Part shown: positions 10,996-25,051 of the stretch, in pieces
Layout of the letters: every line of letters begins with the position of its first letter
Position numbering within the stretch: position 1 is the stretch's first letter
Source of the DNA: Drosophila pseudoobscura
Lineage: Eukaryota > Arthropoda > Insecta > Diptera > Drosophilidae
Length of the DNA: 64,000 bases
NCBI RefSeq assembly: GCF_009870125.1
Contig: NC_046681.1
Location: 9,685,001 to 9,749,000 of the forward strand
Direction of reading: 5' to 3'
Position numbers and translations under genes: made by a program
Notes under the pieces: generated by a model
What the model saw: the letters and a program-made list of their open reading frames with translations, nothing else
Told to the model about the DNA's origin: nothing
Database searches by the model: none

Positions 10996-13900
10996 ATCAA
11001 ATAATCTTGAATTCTAAAGAAAAATCAATAAAAATTGCACAGATTTCATGTATATATATATGTATCTTCTAGCTACCTTTGAAAAGATCAACTGAAAAGT
11101 GTATCCAATAGTTTCTGCCACCGAAATCCTGTCACTCCTTTTTCCAGTGTTCTCTCCCTGCCGAATGGCAGCGCAAGATTTATGACACTCTGGCGAGCGC
11201 GTACACAGCGCATTCAAAAATTGTTGAAAACAATTAGAATATTTTAGCAAACGACCAACAGAGAGACAGGGACAGAGACACAGAGCGAAAGACTATAAAA
11301 GTTATATGAAGGACGCAAGAAGAGGGAGAGAGAGAGGGAGAGAGGAGCGATTCGAAGGGTAAGGCTCTAAAAATTATGCGCCAAAATGACTTTGACAGCA
11401 GTCGCGACCGTGGAGGGTCTCTCATACATCCACCATCCCGCCGCCATCCATTCCTCCCTGGGTTATCCCTTACTTTTTATGCTCATAACTAAGTAGCAGT
11501 CATTGTTTCATATGACTTATAATTTGGGCTACATTTACGATCCATTTTGGCCATAGAGCGGCGGTGGTGGTGGTGCTGGCGGTGGGGGCGGGGGCGGGGG
11601 CATGGAGGCACCATGCAGCTCATACGGCAACAGGCAGTCATCAAATATTCAGCTGCTGGCTGTCGCTGTCTCGAATATAACATTAAAGCATCCGAGACTC
11701 AAAGAGGGTTGCCACGAAAGTTGTAAAGAGACGAGACCCTCCATTTTTTCATTTAATTTTCACTTCTTTGACATTTTTTCTTTAATTTATTCCTTGAATT
11801 CCATGTATAGTTTTCCATTCCCTTAAATTTAATTTCGTCTCCAATTTCCACGAACTTAAATCTCAAATAATAATTCAACGATTCGTAAAAATATTGATAG
11901 CTGATTTTATAGCTTATTTATATATATATATTTTATTCCAAAAAATTTAAGTTTTAAATTTAGTTTCATTAAAAATAATGCTCCAAGGGCTACTTTTAGA
12001 TACTTTTTAATTTCTAAAAATTCTAGTAAGTCTTTCCCTTTTGTTTCTCTTACAATTAGTCCATAATTCCTCTTGAATTTCCCCAAAAGAGAACTAATAA
12101 ATTTTTCCAAAAATTACTTTTAAAATGTCCCCAGAAATCTCTAAAATTTCCCTTAAATTTCCCAGCCAATCTATGGATAACTTCTGCTCTAATTCCCCCT
12201 TAATTCTCTTTGGGAAACTTCCAGTCGTGCCGCAAAACTCTCGAAACCATCCTCGTTGTATGCCTCATTGAATAGATTTCATTATGCTCTCTCTCTCCCG
12301 CTTGGCTCCTCCTCCTCTTTTATGGCGCTTTGCCCCCCCACCCGTTAAATCTTTTGCTGCGTGCCGATTTAGCAAACGCTTCAACATGAACTTCAAACTG
12401 AGCCGCAGGCCTCAATCACATCCCAAACAACCAACTGGCAATCAACCATCAGCCATCAGCCATCCAACCCATCCTTCTCTCTTTCTTTTCCTTTTCCTCT
12501 CCCGATTTGCTTTTCCTAGAGACTTTTCCTTGGGCATATATTTTTTTTTCTTTTTATTTTCTGTGGATGGATGAATGTTTTTCTTTTCATTTTGTTGCAC
12601 ATTTTTCCATTTCATAAAGCAAGCGAGCAGCCCGAGAGTCCAAGTCGGAGGCTGTTTATGATTTAAGTTTCTGGAGGCTGGAGAGGCCGGAGAGGCTGCT
12701 TATTAGAGACGGACTCGACTGGACTGGACTTCCTTTTACGCGCCACAGAGTTCTCGGACAGACTCGACGCATTAATGATTGTTAGTGAGTTGTGAAATTG
12801 CTCTAACTGCACTTTCCAAGCAGCTTCCAGCGGCAGCAGCACCAGCAGCAGCTTCCACACCATTTGGCGGCATGCGGCACAGAGTCTTTCCGGCTAAAGT
12901 CTCTCCCTCTCCCTCTCGCTCGCTCTCTCGCTCAACCCATTCGCATATTAAAGAGTAAATTTTTCAATTTCACAGACATTAAACGCGGCTGCTTGGCCTC
13001 CACTTGAGCTTAAACGCTTTGCCTAAGGCCCAGACATCATGGCCTCCACTTCTGCTGCCACTCTGCCACACAGCCATTCTGCCACCCTGCCGCACTTGCC
13101 ACTCTCTGTAACGATGGATTCAGCCATTAAATAGTTTGTTAAAATTTGCCTTATTAGATTATTAAATTTTCGCAATTTAAGCAAAATTCGTTACCCCCCA
13201 AAAAGTCTAGGGCCAGGCCAAGAAGAAGAAGAAAAAAAATGACCCTACACAGCAAAAAATTCTTCAAGACTTTTTGATTGATGGCCCAGAGAGAAAATTC
13301 CTCCGTTCTATTGGTTTTGAATGATAAATGTTCTTGGCGCTTTTTTTCTGTGGTGCTGGGGTTCAAAAGGTTAACAAAAAATCTCATTAAATTGAGGGAG
13401 AATTGGGAAAAGCTACGAAACTAAGGAAAAAAAAAATTATAAACAAGATTCAAAACTGCTTTCTGCTAGATTTTTATACAATTAGCAAATAATTAATTTA
13501 ATGGTAGAATCATCTGGTTCTATTACCGAAAGAATCTTACAGATAAATGCACATGAACATATTAGATTTCAACCTTCAGGCATTTGGAAAGTTTTCAAAG
13601 CTGTTTTGTTGTTTTACTTCATCGTTTCAAACGACTAGTGCTGCTCATAGTTCCAAAAGGGAACCAGTTGCCGAATTGGTTCAAGAAAACCAATTATGGA
13701 AGCGATTTACACAAATCGATCGAAAAACTCTCTAACTTTTGGATGGAAGGAAGGGCCAAAATGATATGTACAATAATCTTTTTAATTTTACAAATTATGT
13801 TTTATTTCTTATTACATTTTTTTTAAATTCTTTTTTATGTTAAATAAATTTTGATTTAATAATATTATTTAATTATTTTGTTTATATTTTTTACGTATTA

Positions 13901-16900
13901 GTTACGTATTAATTGTAATTATGTTTCAACATAATTTTTAAAATTTTTTAAAATTTAAATAATTTTATTTGTATTTTTTACGTATTAATTGTAATTATGT
14001 TTCAATATAATTTTTTTGTAAATTTAAAACTTATTTCTTTTAATTTTTTCTAAATTGTTTTTAATATTTTTTACCTTTTTTAATTTCGATTATTTACATT
14101 TCTTGTTTTTAGAATTTTTAAAAATGTTTTTCTATTCAATTAAATATTTGTAAGCACAACAAAATAAAATGAAGATAATACCTCAAAAATGATATTTTGG
14201 AGCAGTGCAAAGAAGACTTGTGGCTGTCTAGAAAGATCTTGCGAAGGGGATACACTCTCTTCATCGATCTTTAATTCCCAAATCAATAGAGACTCTCTAA
14301 CTAGAAGTTTTCTGAATATTTTAATTTCTACAGTAAACGAAAGCTGTTTTCAAGCGTTTCACAAGCGTTTTTTCCCTTAAAATATTTCCCTCAACTTTAA
14401 TCCGACGTAGAAATGGCAATGGAGGGGCAATCGTGTTTCTTCTACTGTTTTTCGGCACTAAATCATTTCTAATCCATCGCGTTTCCCCCACACAAAAACT
14501 TCTAAACCATAGATACAGGCGCAAACACGCACACAGATATAGATGTATCTGCAGTTCTCTTGCATAACCTCTGCTTTCGCTGTGTGTACGGAAAGGGTCA
14601 ACAGACACACACACACACACACGAAGGGCTCTGGAACAGGCCGAAAATTTGGCATTACCCCCAGCAGAGTGCATGTGGCATGTCCCCATACCCCATTGTG
14701 GGGGCTCAGTGCTGCTTCCTCTTTCCCAGGGCTGTGTCTTTCCTGGGCTGCCTGCTATCGACATGTGCAGAACGAGGAGGGAGTTGAGATGGGGGTGGGG
14801 CGGGGTGGGGGTGGGTTGGGGTTTTGGGCTACGTGCAACTTGGGGTAGCGTAGCTGCTTTTGTGTTGTTGCCACTGGCCATATGCCAATTTTCGGTAAAC
14901 TAACTTGCCTAAACTCGACAAGCAAATTGCCTTCATTAAGATACATGCTTGCTACCTACAATTTAGTTGCACACACACACCACAGAGGCATGTATCCCAT
15001 AGATACATATGTGTGTGGATATGCATTTTACTCGACCTGCACTTGGGTTTTTGCTTCGTTTCTTTTTTCTTCTCTCTTCGTTTTTTTTTTTTTCAATTTC
15101 AATGCAGGAGGAGCTCCTCCTCTAACAAGCGATGACGATGAGGACGACGACGACGACGACTACGTCAATTGGGTCAGAGCTTCAGCAATTTCAATAGATA
15201 CATACTGGTAGGAGGCCCCCATGGGGGGGTGGGGGGGAGGTTCCGCCGAGTGGTAAAGCGTGTAACAGAAGCCACTTTAAGACGCCCACATATGGATCCC
15301 GCGTTGAGCCGAGCCTCCACCGAAACCCAACAATAAAGCCAGCAAAAGTGTTAGAAAACCTGTATCTGTATCTGTGTGCGTGTGTGTGTGTGTGTTTGAA
15401 GTTTGGTGTTGTATTTTCCCTTGGTTTTCTTTTTTCTTTCCGTTTTTCCGTTTTTCTCTTTGCTTTGCATACACATTAAAGTTAATTTCGAATCGCTTTT
15501 AAATTAGCTTAATTCGCATTAAGTGAGCGACGGGAATAAAACTCACGCCTACAAAGAGGCCCAGGCCCAGGCCTCAGACCAACGGAGTAGAGCCCCGTCC
15601 ATCCGCCTGTCCGCCTCCACGCCCGCCTGGCCGCCGCAAAACACAAGAAACAAGCAAATGCTGAGAGCCGAGTGCCCAGTGGGGGAGTTACGAATGGCGG
15701 GATACTCATTAATATGCTAATAACGGGATGAATGCCATGTGGAGAGGGTTTCTTAAGAGCTTTCGGAATGGCCATAGGCATTTATTTTATTTAATTGTAA
15801 AGTATATTGAAAACATTTTTAGTTTCTTTTGCCAAAAAATTTAATTTTTTAAATACAAAAAAAATCTACACTTAGAGAAAAATATTGCGGTTTGTTAAAA
15901 AAAATCACATTTTGTAAATATTTTAAATGCCGTTATGATAAATATTACTTTTGGAAAACAATTCCATTTAAAAACAAAAATAAATACATTTGAAAAAATA
16001 TACTCTTTTTTGAAAAAAATTACTTTAATATATAATAACAATTTAATAATCTTAAACAATTTTTTTTAAATATTTTTTATATTTATTTAGAGTATTTTCG
16101 ATCATTTCTATATGCTGTGGAATTAATCAGTATTTAAATGCCAATTGTAGTAGATTTTGTATTTGTATTTATTGAGTTTGAGATAATTTCAACAACTTTC
16201 CGCATGAAAACATTCGTTGCACCATTTCTGCAGCTCCATTAGCGGGGTGCCCATCCTTCCCTCTTTCCAAAGTCAATGTCTAGTCGCATATGCCCCTGCG
16301 CCGCTCATACCCTCTGCCACAAATGCCGAAGCTCAAACGGCAGCAAAACATTTAAATGTTGAACAAAAGCAATAACAACGAACTGAGACAGAAATCGAGG
16401 CGACGATGCGGAGGCCACCAAAAAAAAAAAAAAACGAAAAAAATGCTGAAGCTGGAACTAAAGCTGAAGCAGAAGCTGGAAGCTACCTACACACACACGG
16501 GGAAGATACACAAACAGAGACCCGCGAAGATACAAAAACACACACACACACACACACACACGTACAGTGAGCTTCAGATACAGATACATGAGAGGCGGCG
16601 CGTCGTCGAGTTTTTGGCGGAAAGAACACCCGAAACTCCCGAAAAACTGCCCGCAGCGAAAAGTCAGGCAGAAAACCATCAACTTCAACACCAGTAATAC
16701 CACCAACAACAAACACAAAGCAACAACAAGAGCAACCCGTCGGCGGTGGCACAAAACTTTAAGATACATTTCGGCTGCTGTCGATTGGCGACGGGCCACA
16801 AACATTTTTAAACGCTAGAACGCCTCTTCCCAACACTTTCGAAAAAAGGCCTCCAACAACAACAACAAAAATGTATTTCTTCTCTGGTTTTTTGTTGTTG

Positions 16901-17479
16901 TTGTTGGTTTTTTTTTTTGCAGTTACTGCGGTTTATTTTATTGCCTTTGTATCGTGTTTTACTTTTTTGGTTTTTTTTTTGCTTTCTGTATGGCTTGCAG
17001 ATTCTTTTGCACAATTATTTCAGTTCGGTTCGGTGCAGAAAGTTTTGCGGCCTTTTGGGTTAAAATTAAAACAAGATAGAGGGAGAGAGTGAGGGAGAGG
17101 GAGACAGCGAACGCTCTGGAGTGAACGAGTCGACCGGGGAGATACCTGGCAGAGCAGGTGCTTTGCTTTAGGTACCCACTGTTGTGGGTTCACTCTCGGA
17201 GAGGCAGAGGGGTTAATAGAGGTGTTAATAGAGGGGTCTCTATACCATTTACTAGACTGTAACTTAAAGAACTAATATATTTGGGAGGTAACTTACATAC
17301 GATTAGCACCGTGTGTTATTTGTTTCTGTTTGCTTACCTGCAAAGAAAAGAGCAAAGAAAATAAGTTAGTACAGATTCATCAATTCCATGTAGTTGATCA
17401 ATATATTTTTTGATTTTTGAGAGCGAAAGGGTTTCTTTAGAAATTATGAAGGAATATACTAGACTTCTTTCAATGAAAA
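10996..17479. other. Non-coding stretch, AT-rich blocks and microsatellites
   Basis: I see no coding exon. There are AT-rich blocks (about 13420-14180 and 15780-16200), CA/GT runs (about 14606-14623, 15376-15396, 16540-16562), a GAC run (about 15133-15162) and A or T homopolymers. Open frames here are short and compositionally biased. Confidence 0.5.
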
Positions 17480-17699
17480 ACTACATTTATTTCAATAAAC
17501 TACTATATTTATTTCAGTAAAATACTATATTTATTTCAATAAAATACTATATTTATTTTAATAAAATACTATATTTATTTCAATAAAATACTATATTTAT
17601 TTCAATAAAATACCATATTTAGTTCAATAAACTACTATATTTCTTTCAGTAAAATTCTATATTTATTTCGGTAAAATAATATATTATTTTTTTTTTTCA
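17480..17699. repeat. 22-bp minisatellite
   Basis: Ten head-to-tail units of consensus ACTATATTTATTTCAATAAA plus two bases start at 17480, 17502, 17524, 17546, 17568, 17590, 17612, 17634, 17656 and 17678, giving an exact 22-bp period with a few substitutions per unit. Some 350 bp of more decayed relatives (AAAATACTAGATTT words) follow. Confidence 0.85.
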
Positions 17700-18055
17700 C
17701 AAAAATACTCTTGTTATTTCACTAAAACATTATATTTACTCAAGGAGACCCTTTTTTAAAATACTAGATTTTCTAAGCAATAGATACTTTTTTTCTTCAA
17801 TAAAATTCTAGATTATTCAAGAAAATACTAAATTTATGCCAGAAAATAATAGAAAATGTCAGGAAATTATTCAGGAAATACTAAACCTATTAAATACAAA
17901 TTTGTATATCAAGAAAATACTGGATTTACTCAAGATGTACTAGATTTATACCAGCAAATACCAGCCTGTCAAGAAAATAATAGTCTTGTTGAGAAAAAAC
18001 TATATTTATTCAGGAAAATACTTTTATTCAATAAACCAATAGATTTTAGTATAAT

Positions 18056-18145
18056 GAATACTAGATTTACCCAAGAAAATAGTATATTTACGGAATAAAT
18101 GAATACTAGATTTACCCAAGAAAATAGTATATTTACGGAATAAAT
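18056..18145. repeat. 45-bp perfect tandem duplication
   Basis: The 45-bp segment at 18056-18100 is repeated without a visible difference at 18101-18145. It begins GAATACTAGATTTACCCAAG and is related in sequence to the minisatellite just upstream, so it looks like recent growth of the same decaying array. Confidence 0.85.
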
Positions 18146-19734
18146 ACTCAATATATTCCAGAAAATACTAAGTAATCGTCTTTGTAATAGCACATAATAG
18201 TAATAGCCATTACTATTTGATAAACTCCTATCTGATTGAAAATTGAAATACGCTAAATAATAACTACAATACTGGCTTTATTCGCATATCAATGTATCTG
18301 GCATATTTTATATGATTATGACAGCCAAATGCAGTTGCATTTATTGATCTCCAGATAATCTCCGAGCTGAGAAGGCAGGCAATACTCTTCTCCTCTCGGG
18401 GCTGTTACGAGCATCAGGTATACAAATAATAAATGAAACAGAAAACGGGAGAAATTGCACAACAAATGAAACGAAATGATGCTGGGGCGAAAAATGTATG
18501 TAAATAAATTGCACGGGGAAGAAATTCCAATTATCAATTAAGTCAAAGTTGGGCGGAAAAAAATGTAATAAAGAACTCTCTCTCTTTCTCTCTCTCTCGG
18601 GGACTCTCTGGGGAAACAGAGCGACAAAGGAGTGCAGGAGAGGAGAGTGCAGAGTGGAGGGCAGGAAGAGGATAGTGGAGTGTGTGGACTGGAAGCGGAT
18701 TCTCGGGTTGGGTTTCCTGTTTGTTTCTGGATTTCACAGAGAAAGAGAGAGAGAGAGAGAGAGCGCAAACGCTGCACAAAAAGATAAAAACATTAATTAT
18801 TATTAATTGCCATTGTTTTTTTGTTTGCTTTTTCTTTCTCTGTCGTTCCTGAATACTGAATACTTCTTTCTGGTGTATTCTTAATAAAATATTTCGTTTT
18901 CTTTTGCCATATTTTGTGTCTTCTGTTATTGTTGTGCCATATATCTTTTGCAGACCTTTTTCCTCTCCAGATCCTTTTTGGCGTATCCCTTTTTATCCCC
19001 CCCGCCTCCCACCTTTCACCGTTTCCTTTGTGTCCCGCTTTTAAGCCCTTAAAGGTAATCCCCCGCCTTTCGATGGAAACCTGTTCCCCCTCTCCCATCG
19101 AAAGTCAAGTTTTGTTGCGTATTTTTGTATGTTTTTAAGCTAATCGGAATGACAAGTTTCTAATTTGGGAGTTAAATGTGGTTCTTCTTTGCTGCTTTTT
19201 GCTGCGTGGGTTGTTGACAAATTGCTGGATTTTGTTTTTGGGGCTGGGGGGGCTTGGGGATTGGTGTTTCGGGTTTTGGAGCAGTCCGCATTAAAATTGC
19301 AAATTTTATGAGGGCTTAAAATTGTGGAAATTGATAAAAAGAATTGTGAATTTTTTTAACAGAAGGGCAGACAATGCGGCATACAGATTTGTTTGGCATT
19401 CATTAATTGTTTTGAATAATGGAATATTTGCGAAAGAAATTCCATAACATACGAAAAAAGGAGAGAAATATGATTGAAAGGGATTGATGGATACATATTT
19501 CTGTTGAAGAAGAAATATAGATTCAAATAGAATTAAGATATTTCGAGATTTATGGGAGGATTATGCCATCTAGAAATATAGCTACATATATAGCTTTCTA
19601 TCCTGCTTTTAAGCATCAATTTGTCGCATCATGCACACGCCATGTATGTTGTTTTTGTAAAATTCTTGGGTATTCTCTTAACGCTTGTGCGTCCCGAGAC
19701 GTGCATCAATAGGTCGCTTTATGTGGGAGCAATA
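18146..19734. other. Non-coding stretch
   Basis: No gene was recognised. It contains a CT run near 18577-18600, a GA run near 18740-18763 and T-rich sequence around 18810-18910. Confidence 0.5.
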
Positions 19735-19997
19735 TGTATCTATCTGTCTGTCTATCTATCTATCCATCAACCTACCCAGAGATCTATCTATCTAACTATC
19801 CAGAGATCTATTTTTTGACCTATACAGAGATTTATCTTTGTACCTAGCCAGATATATATCTATCTATCTACCTATCAAGAGATCTATCTTTCTAAATATC
19901 CAGATATCTATCTTTCTTCCTATTCCGAGATATATCTTTCTACCAATCTAGAGATCTATCTTTCCCCCTTCCTAGAGATATATCTTTTACATCTTAA
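19735..19997. repeat. 24-bp minisatellite derived from TATC repeats
   Basis: A TATC/TGTC tetranucleotide run leads into nine units of a 24-bp repeat (consensus AGAGATCTATCTTTCTACCT plus four bases). Units start at 19778, 19802, 19826, 19850, 19878, 19902, 19926, 19950 and 19974. All steps are 24 bp except one of 28 bp, as if one extra TATC had been gained. Confidence 0.85.
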
Positions 19998-20508
19998 ACC
20001 AATCGGGCACGTATTTTCTTATTCTGGCTGCAACATTCCCCACAGATTCCAACTTTTTGCAGTCCCATCCCATTGGTTTGACTTTTAAGATAATGCCTTC
20101 AAATTCCAAAGATGTCGGCAAAATATCTCCGCAGATAAATCACCAAAATGAGATCAAAATAAAATAGATTCATGCCGTTTCTTTCCGGAAATAAATTTCT
20201 CTTGCAAATATTCCACAGATACATATTTCACTTGCCATTCCATGCACATGTATCTTTTCAAAATCGAAACCTTTGAGCCTAGTACGCACTCGACTATCTC
20301 TCTCACACACAATGCTGCGACTCTTCATACATAGGGATATAACTTGATTAATGTCCTGGCATCCACAAAAAGAGGCAACTTTCGAGGCCATGCCCATAAA
20401 AAGTTTTCTAGTTAGCAGGCGATGAACCAAACAAACGAGCGGCCAACCGAAAATTGCCAAGTTTATCGATCAGCAGCCCCGGAAAACTAAATAACGGAAA
20501 AGAAACCT

Positions 20509-20533
20509 GGGGGGGGGGGGGGGGGGGGGGGGG
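20509..20533. repeat. 25-base G homopolymer
   Basis: Twenty-five consecutive G bases are followed by TGGTGGG and then five or six AAAAT pentamers to about 20570. Such long G runs are rare in fly DNA and are prone to length error in sequencing. Confidence 0.95.
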
Positions 20534-22892
20534 TGGTGGGAAAAAATAAAATAAAATAAAATAAAATAAACTGCAACAATTTGCAAAAGCTAAAAGTGGC
20601 AGGCTCCAGAGTTGCTGCCACAGCGCCCACTCCAGGTTATGCTCCCGTGGCTCCTGTGGCTGTCCTGTGGCTGTCCTGTCTTGTCCCAGCATGCCTTTCG
20701 ACACTTTCGCTTTAATTAAAAACATGGAGAAAAGCACACGTGTGGCGTGGCGACTGCCTGCTGCTGTCCATAAAATATGTCAGAAAAGAAGCTTCAAAGA
20801 TGCCTCAAGTGAAAGTTGCACACAAAATGCAGATAAAGCTAAAATCTAGAGGAGAACCTTTGGCGGGAAAATGCCATAAATTAAAAAGAACAAAATAGAT
20901 GCAAGAAAAATGGTTGCCAAAGGCAGGAAAGGATTGCTCCGATATTTACTCTTCGACAGGAGGCACCAACGAAAAAAAGCCAACAAAAAATAACCCGAGA
21001 ATGCAAAAACAAAATCCAGAGACCGGGAAAGCCAAGCCAAAGCGCTCGAGCGGAGGGTTTAAGGTGATTTGGGACCGAGAATGCAAGAACAAAATACACG
21101 CCAAGCGAGTGATCGCTGCTCACTTCTACGGGGTTTCTTTCTCTCTCTCTCTCTCTCTCTCGCGCACAAATCCATCAATATTCCACAATTTATTCGAAAT
21201 ATTCTCTGTACGAAAATACCTTCCAATTTAAATCTCTCTCTGGTGAACAGTTTTTCCCACTTTTTCGAGCCACTGAAACCCTCTAGCATTTCCAAATTGA
21301 AAGCCCACACTCTCTTTTTCTCTCTCTCTCTCTCTTTGAAAGGGTATCAAAATAAAATGTAAAATTTCACAGCAAATGCAAAAGTTTATTATTATTCAGA
21401 TTATTTTATGCATTTTTTGTGCGAGATGAAAACCAGAAACCCAGAACAGAGAACCGAGAACCGAGAGCCCCCGGATCCTGAACCGAGAAAAGAACTCGCA
21501 AAACCACAAACGACAGTGAATATAAAATATATGTTTTTCCTTTTTAGAGTGAAATTTCCATACATGCTTCCATGTACACGTTGGGGGAGGGAGTATATTC
21601 CGCCCTGCACCCCCCTCCCCCCCGCAAATTTTCCGAAAGTATCTCTCGGATGTGTGTGTTTTTGGGTGTGTATAAATTTGCGTATGCATTTTTTGGATAA
21701 TGTCTAGGGGAGGGGGGATTGTACGAGCCATATAAAGCGATTGTCTGGGTTGTTTATGCCACAGAACTCGGCGAAAAATGCAAACAAAGCCTTTTTCTAT
21801 GGGCCCCATATGTTGGCCGGGGGGAGGGGGGGCCGGGCAGGGAAAATGTTTAGACAAATTAAAAATAGTAAGAATAAAAGGATTTGAGAAGGATTCTATT
21901 TCCATGCGTTGGCTCTGGCGCTGGCTCTGGCGCACATTTGGGTCAAGGTGTTTTTTCTGCTTTTCTTCTTGTTGCCAGCTTTTTCTTCCATATTTTTCCT
22001 TATTTTTTTTGCCATGCTTTATTATGAAAATTGTAGCATTGTTGTTGCTTTTTCGCGTTGTTTACGCTGTCATTATAAAAAAGTGAATGCAGGACAACAA
22101 CAGGGGGGGAAACAGGGGAGCAGGGGGGACCACCCACGCACACGCACACTATTCGCAGCCCCCAACCGAGGGGTAGTACCACTATATCCATAAAATATGA
22201 GCTTGATTCGAGTGTTCTTTGGGGCCCCCAACAGGATTTAGAAGATATTTCGACTGGGCAGTACCCATCTACTAGGCAGGGATTTATTTTAGGGACAAAG
22301 AAGATCCTAAGCTTAAGAAAAGTTGGTTAGATCTTTCTTTTAGGGTTGGAAAATTCATTAAAATCTCTTTTGGAATTTACAGAACCATTTTAAAAGCCTC
22401 TTTCATGCAGATCCTCAGACTATCGAGTACTTTTCATTGCCAGAATTCAACGCAATAGAATTTCTTTGGATTTCCGGCTATAATATTTATTCCTTTCATT
22501 TTATGTGAATTTTTGCAGATTAAAAGAACAGAAATATTTTTTTAAACCTATCAATCTATCCACAGAGATTATTTCCCCTCTGAGAATGGAGTCCGAAAAG
22601 CAGGGAAAACTGCTTAATGTTTGGGATTCATGGAAGTATTTTATATTGCTGCCAAAATCGAGTATCCTTTTACTTAAGGGTAAATCCCCTAGACCTCGGA
22701 CGGACCCATGCACTGAGGGCCTCTATCGAAACCCTTCTCTTTGTCATGTTGCAGCCTTCCCCCCGCAGATACATCACACCCTCTTAAGTAGACCCTCTGC
22801 AAAAGAAACAATTTCCAAGTGGAGCAAAAATTGTGTATTATTTTGCTGCCTTTGGAGGCGTTAGAGTGTGTGTGTGTGAGAGACGGCAGACA

Positions 22893-22968
22893 GGAGGAGT
22901 AGGAGGAGGTGTAGGTGTAGGAGGAGGAGGTGTAGGAGTAGGAGTAGGAGGGGGACGGGGACGGGGAC
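22893..22968. repeat. GGAGGTGTAG / GGAGTA / GGGGAC repeat tract
   Basis: A purine-rich tract moves from GTGTAGGAGGAG units through AGGAGTAGGAGT to GGGGACGGGGAC. It is simple sequence, with no gene attached. Confidence 0.75.
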
Positions 22969-25051
22969 GATTATGAGTAGGTCTATGGGGAGAAGAAGGG
23001 AATGGAAGGTGGATTACTGTGGGGTGTACGAGTAAACGTAGCGAATCAGTAGTCAAAAGAATAATCAATAAAAATAAAATATATCACACGACGTTCCTTC
23101 ACTGCCTCTCAGCTCTTCCTCTCTGCTCTCTTTCACTCTCTGGTGTGCTCGTTCTTATTACCGTTACCGTTGGCTGGGTGGGAGGGGTGTGGGGGTTCCG
23201 TTCGTTCTCCTGCTGCTGGCGGGAGGGAGGGAGGGGACCGCGTCCGTCGCTCATTTCGTGTTCATGTGCCATTTATACCAAAAAATAATATTCGTTCTTC
23301 TACAACACACACACACACACACACACACACAGGCAGGTGCACACTCGCGTACATACTTTGTACTTTTCTATGGGGCTTTCTTTGTTGCTGCTTTATTTGA
23401 TACCCTTGAAAACAGAGAGCTAGCTAATTTTGTGCAGTTATTCGAAAAAGAAGCAAGGAATTAACCCACAAAGTGTGCGAGCATACACTGAGCGAAAAAA
23501 GGCATAGCCGAAAGATATGGTTGCCTATATTAAAATTAAATATTCGGGTTTTAAATTTACTCATAATTAAATTGAATATAAATTTACAACGTAAAAAAAA
23601 AATTAAAGAAATGTAGGCAAAAGTCTTGTCAATATCGGCCCTTATTTAATCTAAATCTAACAAAAAATATTTTAAAAAAATATATATATAATCTAAATTT
23701 AAGTTTAAGATTATTTCATTTAAATATGCAAATATATTATTTTAATCATTTACATTTCAAAATATTTAATTTTAATAATTTCAATTTTTAAATATTGAAT
23801 AGAAATATGAAAATATTAAATTTAAAAATATTGACCTGAAATATTTTTGTGTTTTTGAAATTACCGCATTTGTTTAATATCTGTCCTTAAAGGACAATTA
23901 GAAAAAATTAATTTGAAAATTAGAATATTTAATTCAAATATGAATTAAATTAAATTAAATATTAAATATATTTTTTTCTGTTTCTGCTTTATTCCATACA
24001 TCGTATCAATTGTTGTATCAATATATCTTATCTAATTTATCTCTGAAGAGAATTTTTCCAAAATATTGGCCCAAAATATCCAAAGGGTATCTAAGCCTTC
24101 GCCTCTCAAAAAAACCCCAATCTTGCGCTCTTCTTTGTTGTTGCATTTATTTTTGGTGTAATTTTTGTTTTTTGTTTTTGCCACCAAAGAAAAGAAACTG
24201 CTTGCAACATTTTAAAAGCAAGCAGGAGACAGCAAGAAGGAAAGGAGCCAGCTTGGGGGAGACGCAGGAGACGCACAAGCAGGAACACGCACGCGCAGGG
24301 GTGTTCCCCCCTCGAGAGGGGGCGGGGGTGGCAGCCCTGGCTGATTTTCATGCCTGTGTCATGTTATTGGGCAAATTGTACAATGTTTAAGCTCCGCGTT
24401 AGACTGAAATTCTGCTGGCAAAACGAGCAGGAAGGAGCAGACAGGAGCAGGAGAGAGCAGGAAAGGGCGATAGAACGGTGTAGGGGTAGCTGCTAGGGGA
24501 GGAGGAGTACTCAAGCCGGCAGGTCGACTCAACCACAAAGAGGGTGCAGGAAATTCCTGGGAAAATCCATGCCAAAAAATCACCAAAAGACAGTCAAGTT
24601 GTTGCCGTCTTCCGCAGAAAAGAACAAAATCTTGTAGCGGGCGATGACAACAAACCATCATCGGGGGTGGAGGGTTGGAAGGGTTTTCGCGGGGGGAAGG
24701 AGGCTAGACCCTTAACATATTTAAAATTCAATCGATTTATGACTTGGAAAATCTGAATCGACTTCGAAAACTGTTCCTTAAAGAACTGTTTTTATTGCAT
24801 TGATGCGTTGGGTATTGATGGTTGATTTCCGATTTTTATGGGATATGGATGGGCTGGGAGAGGGCTCTATAATAACTATCGAATATAACTACCATTAAAG
24901 AAAACTTATCAAAGAGTAAATGGTATAGAAAATTCTGGGACAAAAATTACAGAAAATTGTTAAAAATTTCAATTAGTAGAAAGTTGAAAATAAACTTTTC
25001 CGATTAGGATTAATTTTGGTGAACAGTTTGATAATATTCATAGCTTTAATT

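Larger units (their letters stand above)
19998..25051. other. Non-coding stretch rich in simple sequence
   Basis: No coding exon was recognised. Contents include a G homopolymer with AAAAT repeats (20509-20570), CT runs (about 21140-21162 and 21317-21337), a GGAGGTGTAG-type run (about 22893-22968), a CA run (about 23307-23332) and an AT-rich block (about 23520-24060). Open frames up to 179 aa are low-complexity or lack family signatures. Confidence 0.5.

Noticed and set aside
20408..20737. 109-codon minus-strand frame across the G25 run
   Set aside because: Contains a poly-Pro stretch from the homopolymer, which can shift frame with any length error; no homology seen.
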